64,000 nt of DNA. Source: Pseudomonas graminis. Lineage in GTDB: Bacteria > Pseudomonadota > Gammaproteobacteria > Pseudomonadales > Pseudomonadaceae. Position 1 is the stretch's first letter. The number at the start of each line of letters is the position of its first letter. The stretch is from assembly GCF_004364335.1 (NCBI RefSeq), contig NZ_SOCR01000012.1, forward strand, positions 107,816 to 171,815. Direction: 5' to 3'. The translations under genes were made by a program, and so were the position numbers. The notes beneath the pieces were generated by a model, which was given only the letters and a program-made list of their open reading frames with translations, searched no databases and was not told the origin of the DNA. Of the stretch, positions 43,640 to 52,634 are shown in pieces.

Positions 43640-44407
43640 TCAACCAAACCGATAGATGTCCATTCCCAAAGCACCCATGGTGAAACCCTGGTGCTCGATG
43701 CTGAACTGTCCGCCCGCTGCCCGTGCGAAATACAGGGGCAGCAGGTGTTCATCCGTCGGGTGGTTGCGCGCTGCTTGCGGTGCCTGGTTTCGATAATCAT
43801 GCAGCGCTGCCAGATCGTCAGCCGCCAGCTTTTCCACCATCCAGTCGCGGAACCCCAGGGCCCACGGAGTGATGCTTTCAGGTCCCGCCTGCCAGTCCAG
43901 CTCTCGCAAGTTATGGGTGATGCTCCCCGAACCGATCAGCAAGACGTTCTCCCCACGCAGCTGATTCAGCGCCTGCCCGACCTTCGTCTGCAGGGCAGGG
44001 CCCATGCGTGTAGGCAGCGAGACCTGCACGATGGGAATGTCGGCCTGCGGGTACATCAACGACAGCGGCACCCACACGCCATGGTCGAACGGCCGTTCGG
44101 TATTCATGCGCGCCGGTAGGTCAGCCTCCGCCAGCAACTCCAGCACGCGGTGCGTCAGCTCCGGCCTGCCGGGGGCCGGGTACTGCACGGCGAAAAGCTC
44201 GGCCGGAAAGCCGCCAAAGTCATGCCAGGTTTCTGGCTGAGGATTGCCGTTGACCAGCAGCTCATTGCTTTCCCAATGCGCCGAGACAATCACGATGGCT
44301 TTAGGGCGCGGCAGGGCGGAGGCGAGGCGTGCGAGCGCCGGCCCGCTCTCGCCCGGTTCGAGCGCAAGCATGGGCGAGCCGTGGGAAATGAACAGGCTAG
44401 GCAGCAT
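43640..44407 (-). CDS. DODA-type extradiol ring-cleavage dioxygenase (YgiD-like)
   Basis: Metal-dependent dioxygenase of 255 residues in the class III extradiol / 4,5-DOPA dioxygenase family. Candidate metal ligands are H9 in LFISHGSPML, the histidine in FDHGVWVPL, the histidine in SITHNLREL and the one in SIEHQGF. The bacterial substrate is not established. The start at 44407 has AGGA eight bases upstream. It is divergent from tpm. Confidence 0.87.
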   Translation of the reverse strand: MLPSLFISHGSPMLALEPGESGPALARLASALPRPKAIVIVSAHWESNELLVNGNPQPETWHDFGGFPAELFAVQYPAPGRPELTHRVLELLAEADLPARMNTERPFDHGVWVPLSLMYPQADIPIVQVSLPTRMGPALQTKVGQALNQLRGENVLLIGSGSITHNLRELDWQAGPESITPWALGFRDWMVEKLAADDLAALHDYRNQAPQAARNHPTDEHLLPLYFARAAGGQFSIEHQGFTMGALGMDIYRFG

Positions 44408-44512
44408 TTGCAGTGTCCTGAGCGTATAAGGTGAGGGGCATGATCGGGCAGTATATCCATCTAAATCCAATATAAGTTTTCGTCCGCTTTGATCGGGATA
44501 TCAGGAGTGTCT

Positions 44513-45169
44513 ATGGAGCCGGGGTTTTGGCATGAGCGCTGGGCGATCAATCAGATCGGTTTCAATCAGGCGTCAGTGAATTCGCACTTGTTGCGCCTGT
44601 GGCCAGAACTCACCGCCATGCCGGGGGAGCGCGTGCTGGTGCCGTTGTGCGGAAAAAGCATCGACATGATCTGGCTGCTCAACCAGGGTTTTCACGTGGT
44701 GGGCGCGGAATTGTCTGAAATAGCGGTAGCCGGATTCTTCAGCGAGAACGGCTTGCAGGCCACGATCGAGGAGCGTGGCGCGCTCAAGGTCTACCGTGCG
44801 CAGGGCTGCGAGATCTGGTGCGGCGACTTCTTTGCCCTCAAGCCCGAAGACGTGGGCGACTGCACCGCGTTCTACGACCGAGCCGCCCTGATCGCGCTGC
44901 CGCCGGACTTGCGCTGGCGTTACGTCAAACAGCTGAATCACTTGTTATCGAGAGACGCCTGCGGCTTGCTGGTGACGCTGGATTACGATCAGTCGCTGAT
45001 CGCCGGCCCGCCGTTCTCGGTGGATGAGGACGAGGTGCTGCAGTTGCTGTCGCCGGATTGGCGGGTCAAACGCGTCGCTGATCTGGACGTGCTGGAGCAG
45101 GGCGTGAAGTTCAGGCAGGCGGGTGCGACATCCCTGATGGAATATGCCTACCGGATGTATCGGCGGTAG
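44513..45169 (+). CDS. tpm: Thiopurine S-methyltransferase
   Basis: SAM-dependent methyltransferase of 218 residues, the bacterial TPMT that methylates thiopurines, selenium and tellurium compounds. It begins MEPGFWHERW, the family N-terminus, with SAM-binding residues in RVLVPLCGKSIDMIWL and VVGAELSEIAV and the later AFYDRAALIALPP. AGGAG precedes the ATG at 44513; an upstream in-frame start lacks one. Such enzymes are associated with tellurite resistance in pseudomonads. Confidence 0.93.
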   Translation: MEPGFWHERWAINQIGFNQASVNSHLLRLWPELTAMPGERVLVPLCGKSIDMIWLLNQGFHVVGAELSEIAVAGFFSENGLQATIEERGALKVYRAQGCEIWCGDFFALKPEDVGDCTAFYDRAALIALPPDLRWRYVKQLNHLLSRDACGLLVTLDYDQSLIAGPPFSVDEDEVLQLLSPDWRVKRVADLDVLEQGVKFRQAGATSLMEYAYRMYRR

Positions 45170-45196
45170 GGCAGCGTAAATAAATGAGTACAAAAG

Positions 45197-45225
45197 AAAA
45201 GGGCGACTTCACGTCGCCCTTTCTC
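45197..45225. terminator. Bidirectional terminator between tpm and htpX
   Basis: The stem GGGCGAC/GTCGCCC with loop TTCAC is flanked by AAAA and TTTCT, so it can serve both convergent genes. Confidence 0.8.
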
Positions 45226-45243
45226 GTTGCACCCTCTACGCAA

Positions 45244-46131
45244 TCAACCGCGACGACGAAGCGCCTCGATGCGCTCTTCCAGCGGCGGGTGGCTCATGAA
45301 CAGCCTGGCCAGGCCGTGCTTCAAACCACCGTTGATACCGAACGCCGTCATGCTTTCAGGCATTTGCACCGGAACGCCTTGCTCCGAGCGCAGACGTTGC
45401 AGAGCGCTGATCATCGCGCCCGTACCGGCCAGGCGGGCACCGGCGTCGTCGGCGCGGTATTCACGCTTGCGCGAGAACCACATGACGATGGCGCTGGCGA
45501 GGAAGCCCAACACGATTTCGGCGAAGATGGTCGCGATGTAGAACGCGATGCCACGGCCTTCTTCGTTCTTGAAGATCACCTTGTCGACGAAGTTGCCGAT
45601 GATTCGCGCAAAGAACATGACGAAGGTGTTGACCACGCCCTGTACCAGCGCCAGCGTCACCATGTCGCCGTTGGCAACGTGACCGATCTCGTGAGCCAGC
45701 ACTGCTTTCACTTCATCGGGCGAAAAACGCTCCAGCAGGCCCTGACTCACCGCGACCAATGCGTCGTTCTTGTTCCAGCCGGTGGCAAAGGCGTTGGCCT
45801 CGTAGGCAGGGAAAATACCCACCTCTGGCATCTTGATGCCCGCATCGCGGGACAGTTGTTCTACGGTCTGCAGCAGCCATTGTTCATGACGGGTGCGGGG
45901 TTGGGTAATGATCTCGGTGCCCGTGCTCATCTTCGCCATCCACTTGGAGATGAGCAGCGAGAACAGCGAACCGGCGAAACCGAACACAGCGCAGAAGATC
46001 AGCAGCTGATTGAGGTTCAGATCAACCCCGTTGGCCGCCATGAACCCGTTGAAGCCAAAAAGGCTCAGGGTGATGCTGGCAATCAGCACGACCGCAAGGT
46101 TAGTGGCCAAAAACAGCAAAATGCGCATCAT
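45244..46131 (-). CDS. htpX: Membrane-bound zinc protease HtpX
   Basis: Inner-membrane M48 metalloprotease of 295 residues that degrades misfolded membrane proteins. Two N-terminal helices (about 5-27, 36-60) precede the zinc-binding HEIGH in VLAHEIGHVANGD. Two more helices follow and the third ligand glutamate lies in REYRADDAGARLAG. It ends with the family motif SHPPLEERI. It is probably stress-induced, though no specific promoter is obvious. Confidence 0.95.
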   Translation of the reverse strand: MMRILLFLATNLAVVLIASITLSLFGFNGFMAANGVDLNLNQLLIFCAVFGFAGSLFSLLISKWMAKMSTGTEIITQPRTRHEQWLLQTVEQLSRDAGIKMPEVGIFPAYEANAFATGWNKNDALVAVSQGLLERFSPDEVKAVLAHEIGHVANGDMVTLALVQGVVNTFVMFFARIIGNFVDKVIFKNEEGRGIAFYIATIFAEIVLGFLASAIVMWFSRKREYRADDAGARLAGTGAMISALQRLRSEQGVPVQMPESMTAFGINGGLKHGLARLFMSHPPLEERIEALRRRG

Positions 46132-46301
46132 GGTTAAGAGTTTCTCCTCGGGAAGAATATGTAACGTACTGCGGGGGTATATAAGGTGATGTCAGGGCGT
46201 ATTCAACTGGGGGATCATTTCAAACTGTGTCGTCTGGCGACGGCACGGCAATAAAGGCCCTCAGCGAGAGGTCAGGGGCAAAGCCATGGGGCTCGAAACC
46301 G

Positions 46302-46389
46302 GAGGAGCCGGCTTGCTGGCGAACCCCGGTGTGTCAGGCGACATCGTCGTCACTGATCAACCCCGTTCGCCACCAGACCGGCTCCTACA
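46302..46389. repeat. REP pair between htpX and alaA
   Basis: A forward GGAGCCGGCTTGCTGGCGAA REP lies at about 46303 and a slightly mutated inverted partner (CGCCACCAGACCGGCTCCTA) ends near 46388. The rest of the 268-base gap has the htpX promoter region and no gene. Confidence 0.8.
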
Positions 46390-46399
46390 GCAGGCAGCA

Positions 46400-47611
46400 T
46401 TACTGCTTGTAAGTCTTCAGGAAATTGCCGATCCGGCCAATGGCCTGTTCCAGATCATCCACACGCGGCAGCGTCACCACGCGGAAGTGGTCCGGCCACG
46501 GCCAGTTGAACGCTGTGCCCTGAACGATCAGCAGCTTTTCCGACAGCAGCAGGTCCAGCGCGAACTTCTCGTCGTTGTGGATCGGGCAGACTTTCGGGTC
46601 GATGCGCGGGAAGGCGTACAGCGCGCCCATCGGCTTCACGCAGCTGACACCCGGAATGTCGTTGAGCAATTCCCAGGTCCGGTTGCGTTGCTCCAGCAGA
46701 CGGCCCGGCGGCAGGATCAGGTCATTGATGCTCTGATAACCGCCCAGCGCGGTCTGGATCGCGTGCTGGCTCGGCACGTTGGCGCACAGGCGCATGTTTG
46801 CCAGGATGTCGATGCCTTCGATATAGCTGACCGCGTTGTGCTTGGGCCCGGAAATCGCGATCCAGCCTGAACGGAACCCGGCCACGCGGTAGGACTTGGA
46901 CAGCCCGTTGAAGGTCAGGCACAGCAGGTCCGGTGCCAGCGAGGCAGTGCAGATGTGCACGGCGTCGTCGTAGAGAATCTTGTCGTAGATTTCGTCTGAG
47001 AACACCACCAGATTGTGCTGACGGGCAATCTCCAGCATACCCAGCAACACTTCACGGGAATACACCGCGCCGGTCGGGTTGTTCGGATTGATGATCACCA
47101 TCGCTTTGGTGTTCGGCGTGATCTTGGCCTTCATGTCCTCCAGATCAGGCCACCAGTTGGCCTGCTCGTCGCACAAATAATGCACCGGGTTGCCGCCCGA
47201 CAACGCCACGGCGGCGGTCCACAGCGGGTAGTCCGGTGCCGGCACCAGCACTTCGTCGCCGTTGTTGAGCAGGGCCTGCATCGACATCACGATCAGTTCC
47301 GAGACGCCGTTGCCCAGGTAGATGTCTTCGATGCCGACACCTTCGACCTGCTTTTGCTGGTAGTACTGCATCACCGCCTTGCGCGCGCTGAACAGGCCTT
47401 TGGAATCGCTGTAGCCCTGGGCCATGGGCAGGTTGCGGATAACATCCTGCAGAATTTCGTCCGGCGCCTCGAAACCAAACGGCGCCGGGTTGCCGATGTT
47501 GAGCTTGAGGATGCGATGGCCTTCCTCTTCCAGGCGCTTGGCGTGCTTGAGCACCGGCCCGCGAATGTCGTAGCAGACGTTGGCGAGCTTGTTCGATTTG
47601 CTGAACTGCAT
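46400..47611 (-). CDS. alaA: Glutamate-pyruvate aminotransferase AlaA
   Basis: Pyridoxal-phosphate aminotransferase (fold type I) of 403 residues that makes alanine from pyruvate and glutamate. The lysine for the cofactor is in NGLSKSYRVAGFRSGW; the conserved NPNNPTGAVYS and the N-terminal NIGNPAPFGFEAPDE match AlaA (YfbQ). It is divergent from msrB with a 192-base gap. Confidence 0.93.
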   Translation of the reverse strand: MQFSKSNKLANVCYDIRGPVLKHAKRLEEEGHRILKLNIGNPAPFGFEAPDEILQDVIRNLPMAQGYSDSKGLFSARKAVMQYYQQKQVEGVGIEDIYLGNGVSELIVMSMQALLNNGDEVLVPAPDYPLWTAAVALSGGNPVHYLCDEQANWWPDLEDMKAKITPNTKAMVIINPNNPTGAVYSREVLLGMLEIARQHNLVVFSDEIYDKILYDDAVHICTASLAPDLLCLTFNGLSKSYRVAGFRSGWIAISGPKHNAVSYIEGIDILANMRLCANVPSQHAIQTALGGYQSINDLILPPGRLLEQRNRTWELLNDIPGVSCVKPMGALYAFPRIDPKVCPIHNDEKFALDLLLSEKLLIVQGTAFNWPWPDHFRVVTLPRVDDLEQAIGRIGNFLKTYKQ

Positions 47612-47803
47612 GGTGATTGGTCCCGAAAAGAGACGGCCCGCTGTATGAAGAAGCGCGGACCGCTGAGCATGACGCCATCAAAATGGGTTTGTACGCGAGA
47701 AACGCGGGTGACAGACTGGCGTCCAACGAAGGCGCAATCATACGTGCCACCCGATCCGTGGAAAAGACACAGATCGGGCTTTTTCATTTACGGAGGTCTA
47801 CCC

Positions 47804-48202
47804 GTGGCTAAGCTGGATAAAACCCTTGAAGAATGGAAAGCGATGCTCGATCCGGAGCAGTACAACGTCTGCCGGCTGAAGGGCACGGAGCGTCCATTCA
47901 GCGGCAAATACAACGAGACCAAAACCGACGGCGTTTACCACTGCATCTGCTGCAACGAGCCCTTGTTCGATTCAACCACCAAGTTCGATTCGGGCTGCGG
48001 CTGGCCGAGCTTCTACGCGCCACTGGAAGGCAGCGCAGTGGTCGAAGTGCGCGACGTCAGTCACGGCATGATTCGCACCGAAGTGGTCTGCAGCCAATGC
48101 GATGCTCACCTCGGTCACGTGTTTCCGGATGGTCCGCCACCTACCGGTCTGCGTTACTGCATCAACTCCGTGTGCCTGGACCTGGTACCGCGCAACGCCT
48201 GA
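47804..48202 (+). CDS. msrB: Peptide methionine-(R)-sulfoxide reductase
   Basis: Repairs R-methionine sulfoxide in proteins. The 132-residue protein has the zinc cysteines in CICC and CSQC, the signature FDSGCGWPSFY, and the catalytic cysteine in RYCINSVCLDL. The start is a GTG at 47804 with GGAGG upstream; this gives the family's usual length. The glutathione-peroxidase gene follows 85 bases later. Confidence 0.95.
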   Translation: MAKLDKTLEEWKAMLDPEQYNVCRLKGTERPFSGKYNETKTDGVYHCICCNEPLFDSTTKFDSGCGWPSFYAPLEGSAVVEVRDVSHGMIRTEVVCSQCDAHLGHVFPDGPPPTGLRYCINSVCLDLVPRNA

Positions 48203-48287
48203 TGCAGGTCTATCACCGGCAACAATGGGATAGCGCGCCAGGCAATGGCGCGCTAGCTTGGCTGTTTACCACTTTCGAGGCATCGCC

Positions 48288-48788
48288 ATGAGCGACGAAC
48301 TGCTTAACATTCCGGTGCAAACGATCAAGGGCGAACAAAAGACCCTGGCTGATTTCGGCGGCAAGGCGGTACTGGTGGTGAACACCGCCAGCAAGTGCGG
48401 TTTCACGCCGCAATACAAGGGCCTTGAGGAATTGTGGCAGGGCTACAAGGATCGCGGGCTGGTGGTGCTGGGCTTTCCGTGCAACCAGTTCGGCAAGCAG
48501 GAGCCCGGCAATGAAGGCGCGATTTCCGACTTTTGCGAGTTGAACTACGGGGTGAGCTTTCCGCTGTTCAAGAAGATCGACGTCAACGGCAGCCATGCCC
48601 ACCCGCTGTTCGTGCAGCTCAAGAAGCGCGCGCCGGGGTTGCTCGGTTCCGAAGGCATCAAGTGGAATTTCACCAAGTTCCTGGTGGGCCGCGACGGCAA
48701 GCTGGTCAAGCGTTACGCGCCATTGACCAAGCCGGAAGACATCAAGGCCGACATCGAAGCGTTGTTGAAAGAACAAGCGGCCGGTTGA
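48288..48788 (+). CDS. Glutathione peroxidase family protein (thioredoxin-dependent type)
   Basis: Thiol peroxidase of 166 residues. The peroxidatic cysteine is C37 in NTASKCGFTPQY, the second family motif is LGFPCNQFGKQEPG with a resolving-type cysteine, and the tryptophan is in IKWNFTKFLV. With cysteine instead of selenocysteine and a resolving cysteine, thioredoxin is the likely reductant. GAGG lies eight bases before the ATG at 48288. It follows msrB, making an oxidative-repair pair. Confidence 0.93.
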   Translation: MSDELLNIPVQTIKGEQKTLADFGGKAVLVVNTASKCGFTPQYKGLEELWQGYKDRGLVVLGFPCNQFGKQEPGNEGAISDFCELNYGVSFPLFKKIDVNGSHAHPLFVQLKKRAPGLLGSEGIKWNFTKFLVGRDGKLVKRYAPLTKPEDIKADIEALLKEQAAG

Positions 48789-48800
48789 TTGAAGCCGTTT

Positions 48801-51119
48801 TTAATGCGGCTGCTCTACGGGGATCCACTGATCCAGCAACGCCATCAATTCTTCGCGACGAAATGGCTTGGCCAGGTAGTCGCTCATGCCTGCAACTTTG
48901 CAGTGCTCCCGCTCTTCAGGCATCGCGTTGGCCGTCAGCGCGATGATCGGCAGATCTGACCAGCGATCGCTCTCCCGGATTCGTCGCGTAGCGTCATAGC
49001 CGTTCATCACGGGCATGTTGCAGTCCATCAGCACCAGATCGAAGTGATCCTGCTCAAGCTGCTGCAGCGCCTCGGCGCCATTGCTGCTGACGACCACCTC
49101 GCAGCCGAGCTTGCCAAGCATGCCTTTCGCCACCAGCTGATTAACCGGGTTGTCCTCCACCAGCAGAATACGCGCCCGATGGGTGGGGGAAGGGTCGCCC
49201 TGGTCCTGGCTGATACCTGCCTGACCATCGGCGTCCAGAATGCGCGCCAGGCTCTGATGTAACACATTGCGTGGAAGTGGCCGCGCCTGTTGCTGCAGCG
49301 GCGCCAGGGCCGCAACCTGCTCGCCGGGCATGAAGTTGCCGTACGCCGTCACCAGCAACACCGGCACCGTACTTGCCTCACGTATGGCCACCAGGCACTC
49401 CGGACAATCAGTGATCAGCAGGTCTGCGTCGGCATCGGGTGGTGCGTCTTCTGCCAGCGGCTGACAGGTCACGCCCCATTCAGGTAGCAGTCGGCTGAGC
49501 ATTTCCAGCAACCCGCTGGTCGCGTCACTGGCCACCAGGACTTTGCCTTTGAGCAGCGGCCATTTCAGCGCCGGGGTGTTTGCCGGCAGCGGCAGGTCCA
49601 CGCGAAAGCGGCTGCCGACGCCTAAGGCAGACTCGATACTCAATTGCCCGTTCATGGCATCGGTCAGGTTGTGGGTCAGGGTCAGGCCCAGGCCGGTTCC
49701 GCCGTACTGCCGGGTGATCGCGGCTTCGGCTTGAGTGAACGGCTGGAAGATCTTGGCCTGGGCGTCCTGGGCGATGCCGATCCCCGTGTCACACACCTCG
49801 ATGCGCACATGGTCGCCCTGCTGGCTAAGGCGTACATCCACGCGCCCGGCGCGGGTGAACTTGAGCGCGTTCGAGAGCAGGTTACTGACGATCTGCCGCA
49901 CCCGCGTCGGGTCACCCAGTACCGACGCCGGAAAGCGCGGGTCAATCAGGCAGGTCAGCTCGACATTCGGCGCCGCGTTTTGCGACAGCAGGCTGGCGGT
50001 GTCTTCGATCAGCGCGGCCAGATCGAACGGAATGCGCTCAAGCTCAACCTGGCCGGCGTCGAATTTCGACAGGTCGAGAATGTCATTCAGCAGTTCGACC
50101 AGCACCTTGCCCGAGTCGTGGGCAATGGACAGCTGCTGGCGCTGTTCTGCGCTGAGCGGGCCATCGAGGGACAACGCCAGCATGCCCAGCAAACCGTTGA
50201 GCGGCGTGCGGATTTCATGGCTCATGTGGGCCAGAAACGCAGAGCGCGCGTGGGCCATGTCCAGCGCTGTGCTGCGCGCGATCTGCAGTTCTTCATTGGA
50301 CTGGCTGAGCCGGGCGTTGCTGGCTTCGAGCTGATTGGTGCGTGCGGAAACGATGTCTTCCAGCTCGTTGAGGTGGTCAGTGAGCCGGTTTTCCGCCTCC
50401 CGCCGCTGCGCGAACTCACTGGCGACGCTCTCGAACTGACGATTGGTGACCGCCACCAACACGCCGATTTCGTCATTTTCGTGGCCGGGCGGGCAGGGCA
50501 CCGGCGGTTGAACGGGGCTGCGCGGGTCACGTTCCGACAGCGCACGGATCATCCCCGTCAGCGGTTTGGTCAGGGTCAAGTAGAACAGCGCCAGCAGCAG
50601 GCCGGCCAGCACGAGGCTGCGCACGAAGCCGTTGACCAGGGTGATCACGGCCCGCTGCAGGAAATGACTGCCGAAAGCGAAGGTATCGACGTCCAGGTGC
50701 AAGGTGCCGATGGACTCATTGGGCATGTGGTCCAGGTGCAGGACGTCTTCGAACTGCCGATTCCCGCCGAACAGGAAATCACTGACCATCCGGTAAGCGC
50801 TCTTCGCCAACGGCCGAGATACGGCAGCGAGCTGGACGTTGTTGTTATCGGTCAGCCGCGCGCCCACCACGGCCGGGGAGTGCAGCAGGCCGAGGGTCAG
50901 TTCTTGCGCCAGTTCAGCGTCGAGGTTGTAAGCGATACGCGAGGCGGGGTTGTGACTGATTTGCAGCAAGGAGCGAATTTCACGATCGATGGACGCGTCT
51001 TCGCTGGCATAATCGAGCGCAATTTGAAACAGACTGAGCAGCGTGCCCAATACAAAGCCGATCAGCACAGTCAAACGGGCCTGTTTGAATGACAGCCGGT
51101 GGGTGATCGCTATATCCAT
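48801..51119 (-). CDS. Hybrid sensor histidine kinase with C-terminal receiver
   Basis: Membrane sensor kinase of about 772 residues. A first helix (about 12-36) and a second (about 164-188) bound a periplasmic sensor, followed by HAMP, a coiled coil, HisKA (H in AHMSHEIRTPLNG), an HATPase domain (GGTGLGLTLTHNL), a degenerate receiver-like segment, and a complete receiver with the phospho-aspartate in LVLMDCNMPVMNG and the lysine in YLAKPF. There is no Hpt domain, so an external phosphotransferase is needed. The start is unsure: the ATG at 51119 lacks a clear ribosome-binding site and the frame extends to 51161. Confidence 0.88.
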   Translation of the reverse strand: MDIAITHRLSFKQARLTVLIGFVLGTLLSLFQIALDYASEDASIDREIRSLLQISHNPASRIAYNLDAELAQELTLGLLHSPAVVGARLTDNNNVQLAAVSRPLAKSAYRMVSDFLFGGNRQFEDVLHLDHMPNESIGTLHLDVDTFAFGSHFLQRAVITLVNGFVRSLVLAGLLLALFYLTLTKPLTGMIRALSERDPRSPVQPPVPCPPGHENDEIGVLVAVTNRQFESVASEFAQRREAENRLTDHLNELEDIVSARTNQLEASNARLSQSNEELQIARSTALDMAHARSAFLAHMSHEIRTPLNGLLGMLALSLDGPLSAEQRQQLSIAHDSGKVLVELLNDILDLSKFDAGQVELERIPFDLAALIEDTASLLSQNAAPNVELTCLIDPRFPASVLGDPTRVRQIVSNLLSNALKFTRAGRVDVRLSQQGDHVRIEVCDTGIGIAQDAQAKIFQPFTQAEAAITRQYGGTGLGLTLTHNLTDAMNGQLSIESALGVGSRFRVDLPLPANTPALKWPLLKGKVLVASDATSGLLEMLSRLLPEWGVTCQPLAEDAPPDADADLLITDCPECLVAIREASTVPVLLVTAYGNFMPGEQVAALAPLQQQARPLPRNVLHQSLARILDADGQAGISQDQGDPSPTHRARILLVEDNPVNQLVAKGMLGKLGCEVVVSSNGAEALQQLEQDHFDLVLMDCNMPVMNGYDATRRIRESDRWSDLPIIALTANAMPEEREHCKVAGMSDYLAKPFRREELMALLDQWIPVEQPH

Positions 51120-51206
51120 AAAAGGCACTGTCACTTCTTGTGTCCGTCGCGTGGCAAGCATAGCTGATCGCGGCCGGGCGTTAACCCGTTAAATCAAGGA
51201 GAAACC

Positions 51207-52100
51207 GTGGATTCTCGATTGAACGCATTTCTGGAACGCGCCGAGTCGGTACTGGCGCGCCTCGAACCTCTGTTGCCTGCCGTGCGCCAGCCCGTGGACT
51301 GGGAGGCGACGCTGGCCGCGCGCTGGGTGCACGAAGGCCGCGGCGGTTACCTGATGCCCCTGGAGGTCACTCTGGACATGCGCCTGTCCGACCTCATCGG
51401 CGTTGACCGCCAGCGTGAGCAATTGGGCCGCAATACCCAGCAGTTCATCGATGGCCTGCCCGCCAACCATGCGCTGCTCTGGGGATCCCGTGGCACGGGC
51501 AAGTCGTCGCTGGTGCGCGCGCTGCTGGCCGAGCACGCTAAATCTGGCCTGCGCCTCATCGAGATCGAGCGTGATCATCTGGGCGATCTGCCGCGTGTGG
51601 TCGAGCAACTGCAGAAATTGCCCCAGCGCTTTGTGCTGTTCTGCGATGACCTCTCGTTCGAATCCGGCGAAGGCGACTACCGGGTGCTCAAAAGCGTGCT
51701 CGACGGTTCGCTGGAACAGGCGCCGGACAACGTCCTGCTGTACGCCACGTCCAATCGCCGTCATCTGGTGCCGGAGAAGGAGAGCGACAACGCTCACTGG
51801 CAGCGTGGTGACGACGGCGAGATCCACCCGAGCGAAGCCGTTGAGGACAAAATTGCGCTGTCGGACCGCTTCGGCCTCTGGCTGTCGTTCTATCCCTTCA
51901 CCCAGGAGCATTTTCTGGATGTGGTGGAGCACTGGATCGGCGAGCTGGCGACCAAGGCCGGCCTGCAATGGCAGCGTGATGAAGCGCTGGAGATCCACGC
52001 CGTGCGCTGGGCAACCGGCCGTGGCAACCGCAACGGTCGTTGCGCGTATCAGTTCGCCCGTTATTGGGTTGGTTTGAAAATGCTGGAGCAAGACGCATGA
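51207..52100 (+). CDS. DUF815-family AAA+ ATPase
   Basis: A 297-residue P-loop ATPase. Walker A is GSRGTGKSSL and Walker B is FVLFCDDLSFE, with a sensor-1-like LLYATSNRRHL and a DUF815-type C-terminus (WATGRGNRNGRCAYQFARYW). Function is uncharacterised. It overlaps msrC by ATGA, so the two are translated together. Confidence 0.88.
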   Translation: MDSRLNAFLERAESVLARLEPLLPAVRQPVDWEATLAARWVHEGRGGYLMPLEVTLDMRLSDLIGVDRQREQLGRNTQQFIDGLPANHALLWGSRGTGKSSLVRALLAEHAKSGLRLIEIERDHLGDLPRVVEQLQKLPQRFVLFCDDLSFESGEGDYRVLKSVLDGSLEQAPDNVLLYATSNRRHLVPEKESDNAHWQRGDDGEIHPSEAVEDKIALSDRFGLWLSFYPFTQEHFLDVVEHWIGELATKAGLQWQRDEALEIHAVRWATGRGNRNGRCAYQFARYWVGLKMLEQDA

Positions 52101-52579
52101 TCGATTTGAATTCCGCAGGGGAGGGCCTTGATGGCTACCGTCTGCTGGCTGCACAACTGGAATCCCTGCTGGCGGACGAGCGCGACTTCATCGCCAATGC
52201 TGCGCAGTTTTCGGCCTTCCTTTATACCCAGCTCGATGACCTGAACTGGGCAGGCTTTTACCTCAACCGCAATGAAGAGCTGGTGCTGGGGCCGTTCCAG
52301 GGCCAGATCGCCTGCGTGCGCATCCCGTTCGGCAAGGGCGTGTGCGGCACGGCGGCACAAAGCCGCGAAACCCAGCGCGTGCACGATGTCCATGAGTTTC
52401 CGGGACACATCGCCTGTGACAGTGCGTCAAACAGCGAGGTGGTGGTGCCTCTGATAAAGGACGGGCGGCTGATTGGCGTTCTGGATCTGGACAGCCCGAG
52501 TGTCGGGCGCTTCAGCGAGGAGGATCAGGCGGGGATTGAAAGGCTGGCGGCGATCTTCTTGAAATCGACCGATTGCTGA
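52097..52579 (+). CDS. msrC: Free methionine-(R)-sulfoxide reductase (GAF fold)
   Basis: Reduces free R-methionine sulfoxide. The 160-residue GAF-domain protein has the three conserved cysteines C73, C83 and C107, with the same 10- and 24-residue spacing as the E. coli enzyme (84, 94, 118). The active-site tryptophan lies in LNWAGFYL. Coupled to the DUF815 gene. With msrB and the peroxidase it makes a local repair group. Confidence 0.93.
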   Translation: MIDLNSAGEGLDGYRLLAAQLESLLADERDFIANAAQFSAFLYTQLDDLNWAGFYLNRNEELVLGPFQGQIACVRIPFGKGVCGTAAQSRETQRVHDVHEFPGHIACDSASNSEVVVPLIKDGRLIGVLDLDSPSVGRFSEEDQAGIERLAAIFLKSTDC

Positions 52580-52593
52580 CGTGAAGTCCTGAC

Positions 52594-52626
52594 GCCTGAC
52601 GCACCGTGCCGCACGGTGCGTCAGGC
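52594..52626. terminator. Perfect 16-bp palindrome between convergent genes
   Basis: The arms at 52594-52609 and 52611-52626 (GCCTGACGCACCGTGC and its complement) are separated by one base. It lies 14 bases after msrC and 8 bases before the convergent gene's stop. It is probably a shared terminator, although no T-run follows on either strand. Confidence 0.7.
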
Positions 52627-52634
52627 ATGAGCCA

